Assembly: GCA_965209045.1 (NCBI GenBank)
Contig: CBDBPW010000002.1
Span: 744,001 to 808,000 of the forward strand
Direction of reading: 5' to 3'
DNA length: 64,000 nt
Origin: JAJEFO01 sp965209045
Lineage (GTDB): Bacteria; Pseudomonadota; Alphaproteobacteria; Rhodobacterales; Rhodobacteraceae
The number at the start of each line of letters is the position of its first letter. Within the stretch, counting starts at the first letter, position 1. Shown here piece by piece: positions 50,317-59,580 of this stretch. The position numbers and the translations under genes are program-made. The notes under the pieces are model-generated. The model was given only the letters and a program-made list of their open reading frames with translations, was not told the DNA's origin and did not search any database.

Positions 50317-51375
50317 GTGCTTCGACGCTCCATCTTGCTTGTGGTCCTTCTACTGGCTGCGGCAGCCGCCCCCGCCCAGGACTGGGCAACCAGGGAGACC
50401 TGCACGGTCGGCCGGCCCGAGATCCACGAAGAGGCCCTTGATCCCCCTGGACTCGCGGCGATCGAGACAGGGGCCGCAGACATTGCCAACGCCGCCGGGC
50501 GGTTCTGGAAAGTGACTGCACCGAACGGGGCCATCTCCCATCTCTGGGGTACCAAGCGTTCGTCGCACCCCATGATCCTTGACCTTCCGCGGCCGGTCCG
50601 GGATGCGATCAACCGTGCACGAACCGTTGCAATCGAGGTTGACGAAACGGCGGGGAGCCGCGAAGAGCGCCGCGCCGCAATCCAGTTCGAGGGCTACTAC
50701 AACGAAGCCTCCGATCCGTTCGCAAGCGACGGGCTAGGTGACGGCACGATAGCGGGCCTGCCGCTCCAAGTGTCCGACTGGATCCGCGACCGCGCACTTG
50801 ACACCGGCTGGTCGGAGGACGCCGAAATTGTGCTCTCTCCGGCTGGCCTGGCCGCGATCCTTCGCTCCGATCCTTGCGAGGACTTTGCTCGCGGAGCCTT
50901 CCCGATGCAGGACAACTACATTCATCTCCTGGGCATTCTTGCCGGTGCCGACATCCTTTCCCTTGAGAAGCCTGGAAGATTCCTTGCCGACCTGAAGGGT
51001 CGCGACGAAACTGCCGAGGCGATCATTGCCGTCCGTGCCGCCCAACTGCAGCCGGTTGCCGACAACCGGAAAAGAAGCACGCTGCTCGCCCTCTATCTCC
51101 AGGGGCGAATCGGAGTCATCCGCAGCTGGCAATCGGCCCAGTTGCAGAGCGTCCTCGGCCAGAAAGGAAAGGACGCCCTGAAAGTTGCCGATGACTTCAT
51201 GCTGACGTTCAGGAACAGGCGCTTTCTGGACAAGCTCGCCCCGGAATGGCCGAAAGGAGGAGCTTTTGTCGCCGTTGACGCAAGCCAGCTTCCGGGAGAA
51301 ACCGGCCTCGTTCGGATGTTCCGCGATGCGGGCCTGGACGTGCAACGCATCCATCTGGCCGGAGAGACTCAATGA
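50317..51375 (+). CDS. TraB/GumN family protein, exported
   Basis: A 352-residue protein with an N-terminal signal peptide (SILLVVLLLAAAAAPAQ) and the TraB/GumN pattern: HLWGTKRSSHP near the start and RNRRFLDKLAPEWPKGGAFV with FVAVDASQLPGETGLVRMF near the end. Members are putative metalloproteases (Tiki/TraB superfamily); the first motif here is not the canonical GTxH, so activity is uncertain. The GTG start is 5 nt after ybaB and the stop overlaps recR (ATGA, 51372-51375), so it is part of the recR operon. Confidence 0.8.
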   Translation: MLRRSILLVVLLLAAAAAPAQDWATRETCTVGRPEIHEEALDPPGLAAIETGAADIANAAGRFWKVTAPNGAISHLWGTKRSSHPMILDLPRPVRDAINRARTVAIEVDETAGSREERRAAIQFEGYYNEASDPFASDGLGDGTIAGLPLQVSDWIRDRALDTGWSEDAEIVLSPAGLAAILRSDPCEDFARGAFPMQDNYIHLLGILAGADILSLEKPGRFLADLKGRDETAEAIIAVRAAQLQPVADNRKRSTLLALYLQGRIGVIRSWQSAQLQSVLGQKGKDALKVADDFMLTFRNRRFLDKLAPEWPKGGAFVAVDASQLPGETGLVRMFRDAGLDVQRIHLAGETQ

Positions 51376-51965
51376 AGGCGAACTCCGAACTTGAGGCCCT
51401 GATCGATCTCATGGCCAAGCTGCCGGGGCTGGGCCCGCGTTCGGCCAGGCGTGCAGTGCTGCATCTTGTGCGGAGACGAACGCAACAGATGGCGCCGCTT
51501 GCCAGCGCCATGGCGCGCGTTGCCGAGACGACGCGCGAGTGCCTGAACTGCGGCAACATCGCAACAAGCGAGCGCTGCGCCATCTGCATGAGCGAGAAGC
51601 GCGCGAACGGGGAGCTCTGCGTGGTCGAGGACGTGGCCGACCTTTGGGCCATGGAGCGTGCTGGCGTGTTCAAGGGCCGCTACCATGTGCTCGGGGGCAC
51701 GCTCTCGGCTCTCGACGCGGTGGGTCCCGAAGAACTCCGGATTCCGGCACTGGCCGAACGCATTGCCGAAGAACGGATAACGGAAGTGATCCTTGCCCTG
51801 AACGCCACCGTGGAAGGCCAGACGACGGCGCACTACGTCGCCGATCAACTCGACGGGCGCGTGACCGTCACATCCCTTGCGCAGGGCGTGCCGATCGGGG
51901 GCGAACTTGACTACCTCGACGACGGAACCATCGGCGCTGCCCTTCGGTCTAGGAAGCCACTCTGA
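51372..51965 (+). CDS. recR: Recombination mediator RecR
   Basis: The 197-residue protein works with RecF and RecO in loading RecA at gaps. The helix-hairpin-helix LPGLGPRSARRAVLHLV is followed by the four-cysteine zinc site C57, C60, C69, C72 and the Toprim domain (LCVVEDVADLWAMERAGVFKG by parts). Length is usual. Translation is coupled to the preceding gene by a 4-bp overlap. Confidence 0.96.
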   Translation: MKANSELEALIDLMAKLPGLGPRSARRAVLHLVRRRTQQMAPLASAMARVAETTRECLNCGNIATSERCAICMSEKRANGELCVVEDVADLWAMERAGVFKGRYHVLGGTLSALDAVGPEELRIPALAERIAEERITEVILALNATVEGQTTAHYVADQLDGRVTVTSLAQGVPIGGELDYLDDGTIGAALRSRKPL

Positions 51966-52003
51966 AATCCGCCCATCAGGCGCCCAGGAGGCAATTCGGG
52001 ACT

Positions 52004-52774
52004 TCAGTCATCGTCTTCGGCCGCGCCGTCTGCCCCGCCGTCGTCCCCTGCGCTGTCAGGCAGGTTGAAGAAACTGTCGGCGTCAGGCACTGCAGAGTCT
52101 TCCGCGTCCTTGTCCGGCTTGTCGGAAAGCGTGAATGTCTCCAGTCCGGAAATCGCCGTCGGGATCCTCGGTTCCGGATCGGCGCCAAGCGACTGCTCGG
52201 TGGACACGAGCTTGCGGCGCTCCTCGTCGGTCATCACCTCGCCCTCGCTGGCCTTCTTGGCTGCTGCCTTGTGCACGGCTGCATCAAGCTCGGACTGCTT
52301 GCAGAGCCCGAGTGCCACGGGGTCGATGGGCTGGATGTTCGAGATGTTCCAGTGGCTCCGATCGCGAATCGACTGGATCGTAGGTTTGGTGGTGCCCACG
52401 AGCTTTGATATCTGGCCGTCCGAAAGCTCCGGATGAAACTTGACCAGCCACAGGATCGCCGCCGGGCGGTCCTGCCGCTTGGACAAGGGCGTGTAGCGCG
52501 GTCCCCGGCGCTTTTCCTCGCCCACGGCCGCAGGATTGAACTTGAGCTGCAGCTTGTGAAGCGGGTCCCTTTCGGCGGCGTCGATTTCTTCCTGGGTCAG
52601 CTGGTTGTTTGCGATAGGGTCGAATCCCTTGACGCCGGTCGCCACGTCGCCGTCAGCAATGCCCTGCACCTCCAGTTCGTGCAGCCCGCAGAAGTCCGCG
52701 ATCTGCTTGAACGTGATCGTCGTGTTGTCTGCCAGCCAAACCGCAGTCGCCTTGGCCATGATCGGCTTGTTCAT
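52004..52774 (-). CDS. trcR: Cell-cycle transcriptional regulator TrcR (DUF1013)
   Basis: A 256-residue regulator restricted to alphaproteobacteria. The N-terminus MAKATAVWLADNTTITFKQI, the helix-turn-helix-like PELSDGQISKLVGTTKPTIQ and the RDRSHWNISNIQPIDPVALGL segment are family hallmarks. The acidic C-terminal tail (from about residue 220) is typical of Rhodobacterales members. AGGAG lies 8 nt before the ATG at 52774. It stands alone and is convergent with recR. Confidence 0.88.
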   Translation of the reverse strand: MNKPIMAKATAVWLADNTTITFKQIADFCGLHELEVQGIADGDVATGVKGFDPIANNQLTQEEIDAAERDPLHKLQLKFNPAAVGEEKRRGPRYTPLSKRQDRPAAILWLVKFHPELSDGQISKLVGTTKPTIQSIRDRSHWNISNIQPIDPVALGLCKQSELDAAVHKAAAKKASEGEVMTDEERRKLVSTEQSLGADPEPRIPTAISGLETFTLSDKPDKDAEDSAVPDADSFFNLPDSAGDDGGADGAAEDDD

Positions 52775-53077
52775 TTGTCAATCTCCTGACACGTCCCGTC
52801 CGTGCCGGAAAGTCGGCTGGTCCGGTCGGACCCACTCCCCAAATTCGGAGATTGGCACGTCATATAGACCCACAAGTTGCGGGAGAAAAGAGGCAATCCC
52901 TGTCTTGACCGATCGCCGAATCGCTCCGGACTGAAGGTCTTGCCTGCGCGAGCCGGCACGGACGCGCTCGGCATCGCGCAACGGCCGAAACGGCTTCCAG
53001 CGCCATGACAAGGAAACGAATTGCAGGCTGGCCCCTGAATCTCGCCGCGCAGAGGACAAGCTGGCGCGTGCGGGGAA
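52775..53077. other. Upstream region of trcR
   Basis: About 300 bp between the divergent/tandem minus-strand genes. A TATATG box on the minus strand near 52860 may be a -10 element for trcR, but its -35 is poor. No gene is seen. Confidence 0.35.
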
Positions 53078-53767
53078 CTAGGCGCCGGACTCCCAGCGCC
53101 CGGGCAAGCCCGAACCTTCCTGGCCGTTCGGGGCGTGGAAACGCCTGAACAGCGCGGACTGCGCGTCCATGAACGGCTTTGCAAGCGGATTCTGCCTCAG
53201 CTTGCCCTTCAGCGACTCGATCTGCATGACCTCGTCGATCCTTCGATCTATGAAAGCGTTCGATGCCGCGTGATCGGGGCTTTCGTCACCCAGCCAGTAG
53301 AGCAGGGTCGATCCGAGAACGGCGGAAAGCGTGGCACGTTTCGTGTACCAGTTGCCGTCGCGCGACGTGTCGCCGAGCACGTTCCAGATCATGTCGGAAG
53401 TTCCCCAAACCAGCTTCGCACCCTCGGGCGCGTGGATTGGGACGGAAAGGAATGCTGCCGTCCGTCGCGCCACCTGCTGATCAGGCATCGCGTCCAATCT
53501 GAATTTCAGGGCCGTTGCGACCCTGTCGCGAAACCTGAGCGAATCCAGATCCGTCTTTGCGAGGCGCTCCTGCAACACCATGTCGCCCCTTCGGTGCAGG
53601 GCCGTCACAAGGTCCAACGCGCCACGCGGCGCGAGCGCCTTTGCCTCCGCTTCGCTCAGTTCCGCATCTGCCGCCGCAGCCGCCGTTGTGGCTGCGGACC
53701 AGCCATCGAATGCAACATGCTTCAGGGCGGCATCGAGCAGCATATCCAGATCGGGCTCTCTTGCCAT
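53078..53767 (-). CDS. COQ9 family protein (ubiquinone biosynthesis)
   Basis: A 229-residue protein of the COQ9 family, which in mitochondria and alphaproteobacteria assists ubiquinone biosynthesis by binding lipid intermediates. Recognisable parts are LDMLLDAALKHVAFDGWS at the start, and the DMIWNVLGDTSRDGNWYTKR region followed by LSAVLGSTLLYWLGDES. ATG 53767 has GGAG 7 nt upstream; longer frames are possible but unsupported. It is divergent from rpsU. Confidence 0.88.
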   Translation of the reverse strand: MAREPDLDMLLDAALKHVAFDGWSAATTAAAAADAELSEAEAKALAPRGALDLVTALHRRGDMVLQERLAKTDLDSLRFRDRVATALKFRLDAMPDQQVARRTAAFLSVPIHAPEGAKLVWGTSDMIWNVLGDTSRDGNWYTKRATLSAVLGSTLLYWLGDESPDHAASNAFIDRRIDEVMQIESLKGKLRQNPLAKPFMDAQSALFRRFHAPNGQEGSGLPGRWESGA

Positions 53768-53873
53768 CAGATTCTCCGGTGCCTGCCTGTGGACAAGCGC
53801 AGTGGCCTTTGCTATTGGAGCCATCTCTTGCAGATTCTGCACAACTCTAGATCGGAAAGGCGGTAAAGGCCAC

Positions 53874-54080
53874 ATGCAGGTCAGCGTTCGCGACAACAAT
53901 GTAGATCAGGCGCTCCGTGCGCTGAAAAAGAAACTGCAGCGTGAAGGCGTCTTCCGCGAGATGAAACTTCGGCAGCATTTCGAGAAGCCCAGCGAAAAGC
54001 GCGCGCGCGAAAGGGCGGAAGCGATCCGCCGCTTCCGCAAGCTGGCACGCAAGAAGGCCCAGCGCGAAGGGCTCCTGTGA
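53874..54080 (+). CDS. rpsU: 30S ribosomal protein S21
   Basis: The 68-residue basic protein of the small ribosomal subunit needed for initiation. The start MQVSVRDNNVDQALRALKKK and the arginine/lysine-rich tail are classic. AAAGG precedes the ATG at 53874. It is a single gene divergent from coq9. Confidence 0.96.
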   Translation: MQVSVRDNNVDQALRALKKKLQREGVFREMKLRQHFEKPSEKRARERAEAIRRFRKLARKKAQREGLL

Positions 54081-54320
54081 TCCCGGGCACGGCGCGGCCT
54101 GGCTCAGCCCTGCATGGAAGGCCCGGTCAGCCCTAGACCTTCGGATGAACGGCGGCGGCGCCGGAGGTCGAAGTGACATTCAAGAGCATCGACGTCTTTG
54201 CGGCGATCAGGGCCGGCCCTCCCGGCACAAGGCGCCAACGTTGGCCAGAACCGCCCGGAAACGAGTCCGCGCCGCCGCGAATGCGAGAAACGCCCGGATC
54301 CGGCGCCAGTTCGCGCTTCT

Positions 54321-54782
54321 TCATACAGGCAGCGCAGTGGTCTGGCGCACCGTCCTCAAGGCAAACGAGGAATGAATCTGCGCGACGCCCGGCAGCCGCG
54401 CAAGCTTGCCACGGTGAATGCGCGCAAAGTCTTCCGTATCCTGCGCCACGACCTTCAGGAGATAGTCCGCAGTGCCCGCCATGAGGTGGCACTCGAGGAC
54501 GTCCGGAATGCGCGCCACTTCCTGCTCGAAGGCGTCGAGCACTTCGTCCGCCTGGCCGGAAAGGGTGATCTCGACAAACACGACCGTCGGACGGTCGAGC
54601 TTCTTCGGGTCGAGAAGCGCAACGTAATCGCGAATGATTCCGGTACGCTCCAGCCTTTGCACGCGTCTGTGGCAGGCCGACGCCGACAGGTGGATCTCGT
54701 CCGCAAGCTCGGCATTCGAAATGCGGCCCCGTCGCTGCAATACGGACAGGATTCGGGAATCTGTGGCGTCAATCATGCTCAT
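54321..54782 (-). CDS. Lrp/AsnC family transcriptional regulator
   Basis: A 153-residue regulator with an N-terminal helix-turn-helix (DSRILSVLQRRGRISNAELA, SASACHRRVQRLERTGII) and a C-terminal RAM effector domain (PDVLECHLMAGTADYLLKVV). These usually sense amino acids. Met 54782 or 54776 is the likely start. It is isolated, and the regulated gene is not obvious; a divergent target would be expected but none is present on the upstream side. Confidence 0.9.
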   Translation of the reverse strand: MSMIDATDSRILSVLQRRGRISNAELADEIHLSASACHRRVQRLERTGIIRDYVALLDPKKLDRPTVVFVEITLSGQADEVLDAFEQEVARIPDVLECHLMAGTADYLLKVVAQDTEDFARIHRGKLARLPGVAQIHSSFALRTVRQTTALPV

Positions 54783-55011
54783 GGCGCAATTCTCCGGCGC
54801 GGATTGCGGGCGTTTCGGAACATTCTGCCATGATTCGCGAGGTTCATCAGGCATCTTTGGGCACGCCGCCCGGAAACGCAGGCGATCCCGGTTCATCGGG
54901 CGATTGCAGGCAACGCGTCGTCATCGGTCGCAGCCGTCGTGATCGGCGGGACAAGCCTTCGAAGCAGGCGTCGAAGATTCGAGAAGCGCGGTCCTGCCGT
55001 TGCCCTTGCCC

Positions 55012-57408
55012 CTACGCCCGCAGCACGCCTCCCGTGGCATTCGAGACCTTCTCGACGATCGCCTTGCCGACTGCGTCAATCTGCTCGTCGGTCAGGGTCC
55101 GTTCCCTCGGCTGCATCCGCACGGTGATGGCAAGCGACTTCTTGCCCTCGCCAAGGTTCCCGCCGACGAACTCGTCGAAGACCCTTACCTCTTCGATCAA
55201 GGACCTGTCGGCGCCTGCGGCCGCATTCACGACATTGACCGCCTCGATGTTCGCATCCAGCACGAAGGCAAAGTCGCGCTCGACCGCCTGGAGGTCACTG
55301 ATTTGCAGAGCGGTGCGCGCGCTGCCCTTTGCGCGCGGCTCTGGCACTGCCGAGAGATGGATTGCGAATCCGACTGCCGGTCCCTTCACGTCCATCCGGC
55401 GCAGCACCTTGGGATGCAACTCGCCAAAGGCTGCTAGAGTGACCTTTGGTCCGAGCGTGATCCTTGCCGAGCGCGCCGGATGCCACCAATTGTTTGTGCC
55501 TCGCGCGACTTGCGTACGTGCAGGCGCTCCGGCGGCGGCAAGGACAGCCTCCGCATCGGCGCGCGCGTCAAAGACGTCCACTTCCCGGACCTCGCCATGC
55601 GGGCTCTTCGGACCGGTTGCGCCGACACGAATCCCCGCGATCAGGATCTCGAACTCTTCCGGCTCGCCGCCGTGGAAGATGGCGCCGACCTCAAAGAGGG
55701 CCAGATCGGCGAATCCTCGGGACTGGTTGCGCGCAGCCGCTCGCAGCAGCCCCGGAAAGAGCGAGGGCCGCATCTGGGTCATTTCGGACGATATGGGATT
55801 CGCGACGCGACGCGCCTCGTCGCCGCCCCCGAACAGCGCGGCCGAGGCAGCGTCGATGAAGCTGTATGTCACGCATTCGCTGTAGCCGAGCGCTGCCGCG
55901 ACCCGCCGCGAAGCCTGCTCGCGCCTCTGGAGCGGCGTCAGGATCGGCTCCGGGACGCCAGGCGCCGCCCTCGGCATTGGCTTCGGCTCAAGATTCGTGA
56001 GCGACGCCATTCGCGCCACCTCCTCGACCAGGTCCGCCTCGCCCCGCACGTCGGGGCGCCACGACGGCGGGGTCGCCATGTCGCCGTCGAACGCGAACCC
56101 AAGCGCTTCCAGCGTTGCCCGCTGGTCCTGGGCCGGAATGTCCATTCCGACTAGCGAGGAGCAGCGGGCAGGGTCCAGGCGATAGGCGCGGGTCGTGTCG
56201 GGCACGGCGCCGTCCTCGACAACGCGAGACGCCTCGCCACCGCAAATCTCCAGGATCATCGACGTGGCCGCCTCCAGGCCCGGCAGGGTGAACTCCGGAT
56301 CCACACCCCTTTCAAAGCGGTACCTGGCATCGGAGCTGATCTTCAGCTTGCGCCCGGTGTGCGCGATCGTCACCGGGTCCCAGTAGGCGCTTTCGACGAA
56401 GACATTGACGGTTGCCCCGGTCACGCCGGTTCCTGCGCCCCCCATGACGCCGGCAATGCTCTCGGGCCCTCGCTCATCGGCGATGATCATCATGCCCCTT
56501 TCAAGAGCATAGGTCTTCTGGTCCAGCGCAAGGATCTGCTCGCCGCCCTCCGCCCGATGCACACGGAGATTCCCGATGACCTTGTCGGCATCGAATACAT
56601 GGAGCGGCCGGTTGCGGTCGTAGGTGAAGAAGTTCGTGATATCGACCAGTGCCGAGATCGGACGCAGCCCGATGGCCTGCAACCTTTGCTGCAGCCAGGC
56701 CGGTGACGGTCCGTTCCGCAAGCCCCGGATCACCCGGCCGGCAAAGTGGGGATTGCCGTCGAACGTGTCCTTGTCGATGGAGACTCCGATTGGAGACTCA
56801 AACGTGCCGGGCACCGACGCAATCGGCCTGTCGATCCTTGTTCCCAGGCCGCGAGCCGCCAGGTCGCGGGCAATCCCCTCGACTCCCAAGGCGTCCTGCC
56901 GGTTGGGCGTGATGGCTATCTCGATCACCGGATCGACCCTTGACGGGTCATTCGCTGCCAGCCAGTCGATGTAGCGCTCACCCACCTGGCCCGACGGCAG
57001 CTCGATGATCCCGTCATGTTCGTCCGAGAGCTCCATCTCGCGCTCGGAGCACATCATGCCGTGGCTCTCGACGCCCCTGATCTTCCCGACCTGGATGGTC
57101 CTGTCGATGCCCGGAACGTATGTGCCGGCATGCGCGACAACGACCGTGATCCCCTCACGTGCATTGGGCGCGCCGCAAATGATCTGCCTGACGCCCAGGT
57201 CGGTCTCGACCTCACAGACTCGCAACCTGTCGGCGTCGGGGTGCTTCCCGGCCTTCAAGACCCTGCCAAGCGTGAAATCCCGCAGTCGGTCTGCCGGATT
57301 GACGATCTCCTCCACCTCGAGGCCTATGTCGGTCAGGGCCTCCGCGATCTCGTCGACCGTGGCCGTGGTTTCAAGATGCTCCTTGAGCCAGGCAATCGTG
57401 AACCTCAT
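55012..57408 (-). CDS. pheT: Phenylalanine--tRNA ligase beta subunit
   Basis: The 798-residue subunit of the (alpha-beta)2 synthetase. Domains in order: tRNA-binding OB fold (about 40-150; GRVLKAGKHPDADRLRVCEV), B3/B4 editing region, B5 (about 400-470), catalytic-like core, and the C-terminal ferredoxin-fold anticodon-binding domain (about 705-798). ATG 57408 has GGGGGA a few nt upstream. It lies 136 bp after pheS in the rpmI-rplT-pheS-pheT cluster. Confidence 0.96.
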   Translation of the reverse strand: MRFTIAWLKEHLETTATVDEIAEALTDIGLEVEEIVNPADRLRDFTLGRVLKAGKHPDADRLRVCEVETDLGVRQIICGAPNAREGITVVVAHAGTYVPGIDRTIQVGKIRGVESHGMMCSEREMELSDEHDGIIELPSGQVGERYIDWLAANDPSRVDPVIEIAITPNRQDALGVEGIARDLAARGLGTRIDRPIASVPGTFESPIGVSIDKDTFDGNPHFAGRVIRGLRNGPSPAWLQQRLQAIGLRPISALVDITNFFTYDRNRPLHVFDADKVIGNLRVHRAEGGEQILALDQKTYALERGMMIIADERGPESIAGVMGGAGTGVTGATVNVFVESAYWDPVTIAHTGRKLKISSDARYRFERGVDPEFTLPGLEAATSMILEICGGEASRVVEDGAVPDTTRAYRLDPARCSSLVGMDIPAQDQRATLEALGFAFDGDMATPPSWRPDVRGEADLVEEVARMASLTNLEPKPMPRAAPGVPEPILTPLQRREQASRRVAAALGYSECVTYSFIDAASAALFGGGDEARRVANPISSEMTQMRPSLFPGLLRAAARNQSRGFADLALFEVGAIFHGGEPEEFEILIAGIRVGATGPKSPHGEVREVDVFDARADAEAVLAAAGAPARTQVARGTNNWWHPARSARITLGPKVTLAAFGELHPKVLRRMDVKGPAVGFAIHLSAVPEPRAKGSARTALQISDLQAVERDFAFVLDANIEAVNVVNAAAGADRSLIEEVRVFDEFVGGNLGEGKKSLAITVRMQPRERTLTDEQIDAVGKAIVEKVSNATGGVLRA

Positions 57409-57544
57409 CGCAATTCCCCCAAGGGAGCGCCCTTTCGTCCGGACGCCGACACGTCCGCCACTTCGGACGGCTCGGCCGCGGCAGGCCGGCCCGGATGATG
57501 CCTGTCCCGCATCAGGTCCGGCATCGCGCTCGACGCGGCACGCA

Positions 57545-58612
57545 TCACTGCAGCCCTCCGTGCAGCGTCGGCACATCTAGCGGGGCGAAGCCGTAATGCC
57601 TCAGCCACCGCAAATCCGAATCAAAGAAGGCCCGAAGGTCCGGAATGCCGTATTTCAGCATCGCCAACCGATCGATTCCGATGCCGAAAGCGAACCCCTG
57701 CCACTTGGAAGAATCAATTCCGCCTGCCTCCAGGACCTTGGGGTGCACCATTCCGGAGCCCAAGACCTCCAGCCAGCCTTCTCCTTCACCCACTTTCACG
57801 GTTCCGCCTTCCCAGGAGCACTGGATGTCGACTTCGGCCGAAGGTTCCGTGAAAGGAAAGTGCGAGGCACGGAACCGTGTCTTCACGGTCGTTCCGAAAA
57901 AGGCCGAGAAGAACTCCTCGAGCACCCACTTCAGGTTGGCCATCGAAATGTCGCGATCAATCGCAAGGCCCTCGACCTGATGGAACATTGGCGTGTGCGT
58001 CTGGTCGTAGTCGGCCCGGTAGACCCGCCCCGGACAGATCACGCGAAGCGGTGCCCCGCGCTCCTGCATCGCGCGAATCTGGACTGGCGAGGTATGGGTC
58101 CTGAGGACATGCGGCGGCCGGTCGTCACCCTTCGCCTGGGCCATGTAGAACGTGTCCATCTCGGTCCGTGCAGGATGGTGATCGGGGATGTTGAGCGCGT
58201 CAAAGTTGTACCAGTCGCTTTCGACCTGCGGCCCTTCCGCAACGGAAAACCCCATGTCGGCGAGGATTGCCGTTACCTCTTCGGTGACCTGGCTGACCGG
58301 GTGGACGCTGCCGCGCGCGCGCTGGCGCGCAGGCAAGGTCACGTCAAGCCATTCCTCCTTCAGACGTGCGTCGAGAGCGGCATCTTCCAGTGCAGCCTTC
58401 TTTGCCGCGATGGCGCCGTTAATCTCGTCCTTCAATGCGTTGAGCGCCGGTCCGGCAACCTGCCTCTCTTCGGGGGTCATGCCGCCGAGCTCACGCATCC
58501 TGAGCGTCACCTCGCCCTTCTTGCCGAGGGAAGCGACGCGCAGCCTTTCAAGCTCGGCCTCGTTGGCCGCACCGGCGATTTCGCCAAGATACCTTGATCT
58601 CAATTCGTCCAT
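57545..58612 (-). CDS. pheS: Phenylalanine--tRNA ligase alpha subunit
   Basis: The 355-residue catalytic subunit that charges tRNA-Phe. The helical coiled-coil N-terminus precedes the class II core, with motif 2 ICPGRVYRADYDQTHTPMFHQ by parts, FTEPSAEVDIQC and motif 3 GFAFGIGIDRLAMLKYGIPD. Length is normal. It is 117 bp downstream of rplT on the same strand. Confidence 0.97.
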   Translation of the reverse strand: MDELRSRYLGEIAGAANEAELERLRVASLGKKGEVTLRMRELGGMTPEERQVAGPALNALKDEINGAIAAKKAALEDAALDARLKEEWLDVTLPARQRARGSVHPVSQVTEEVTAILADMGFSVAEGPQVESDWYNFDALNIPDHHPARTEMDTFYMAQAKGDDRPPHVLRTHTSPVQIRAMQERGAPLRVICPGRVYRADYDQTHTPMFHQVEGLAIDRDISMANLKWVLEEFFSAFFGTTVKTRFRASHFPFTEPSAEVDIQCSWEGGTVKVGEGEGWLEVLGSGMVHPKVLEAGGIDSSKWQGFAFGIGIDRLAMLKYGIPDLRAFFDSDLRWLRHYGFAPLDVPTLHGGLQ

Positions 58613-58729
58613 CCGGACCCTCTTGACCCTTGTCCCGCCCTGCTAGCCGTCGGGACCCGCGAAGACAAGAAGCCGCGAGACCCTGTAAAGGTCCGCAGCT
58701 TCACTTGTAACTGACCCCGAAGGGAGCGT

Positions 58730-59092
58730 TTACGAGATCGCGGCCTTCGCCTGTTTCACGATGGCGCCAAACGCCTCCGGTTCGTGCACGGCAAGGTCGG
58801 CAAGGACCTTGCGGTCCACCTCAATGCCTGCGCGGGAAAGACCGTTGATGAAGCGCGAATAGGTCAACGCCTCGTCATGTGCACGGACTGCGGCGTTGAT
58901 CCTTTGGATCCAGAGCGCACGAAAGTTCCGCTTGCGGGCCTTGCGGTCACGGGTCGCGTACTCGTTGGCCCTGTCAACGGCCTGCCGGGCGGCCTTGAAG
59001 GTGTTCTTGCGGCGACCGTAGTAGCCCTTTGCGGCACTGATCACCTTCTTGTGGCGGGCGTGGGTGGTGGTACCCCCTCTTACGCGTGACAT
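58730..59092 (-). CDS. rplT: 50S ribosomal protein L20
   Basis: The 120-residue early-assembly ribosomal protein. The start RVRGGTTTHARHKKVISAAK and the central ARKRNFRALWIQRINAAVRA are standard. In many bacteria L20 represses this operon by binding its leader. It lies 12 nt after rpmI. Confidence 0.97.
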   Translation of the reverse strand: MSRVRGGTTTHARHKKVISAAKGYYGRRKNTFKAARQAVDRANEYATRDRKARKRNFRALWIQRINAAVRAHDEALTYSRFINGLSRAGIEVDRKVLADLAVHEPEAFGAIVKQAKAAIS

Positions 59093-59104
59093 GTCTGCGT
59101 CTCC

Positions 59105-59305
59105 TCAGCGGTCGTAGGGCATATAGCGCTTGGCGAGCCTTTGATCAGGCCCGCTCATCACGGTCGTGCCGCGCGCGCTTCGAATGAACTTGTTTGTCCG
59201 CTTGATCATGCCGTGGCGCTTTCCGGCCTGGGCGCTGATCACCTTGCCCGAGGCAGACACCTTGAAGCGCTTCTTTGCGCTCGACTTGGTCTTCATCTTG
59301 GGCAT
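59105..59305 (-). CDS. rpmI: 50S ribosomal protein L35
   Basis: The 66-residue basic protein beginning MPKMKTKSSAKKRFKVSASG is a complete L35. ATG 59305 is chosen because AGGAG lies at proper spacing; the ATG two codons earlier overlaps that spacing. infC, which often precedes rpmI, is not here; the next gene upstream is pyk on the same strand after a 275-bp gap. Confidence 0.95.
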   Translation of the reverse strand: MPKMKTKSSAKKRFKVSASGKVISAQAGKRHGMIKRTNKFIRSARGTTVMSGPDQRLAKRYMPYDR

Positions 59306-59580
59306 TTCCATCTCCTGTCGACAGACGGTTCAAGGCCCGCTCGGCATGCCGCTTTGGCCGGCGAGCCCACTGAGGCGTGCCGCATACAGGCCGTCGCGGG
59401 CGCTGGCAAGAGCGAAAGTGCCGCTGTCCGGGACGTGCGCATGGCGCGAGAGGCAGGCGCCGTTCAGCGAGACGCAGTCGAGAGGCCCCGCCATGCGAAG
59501 CGGACATGAACGGCTTCTGGAGTCCACGTCAGTCCAATGATGTTCGCCGGGGCCGGCGACCCCGGCCGCGGCACCGGTCT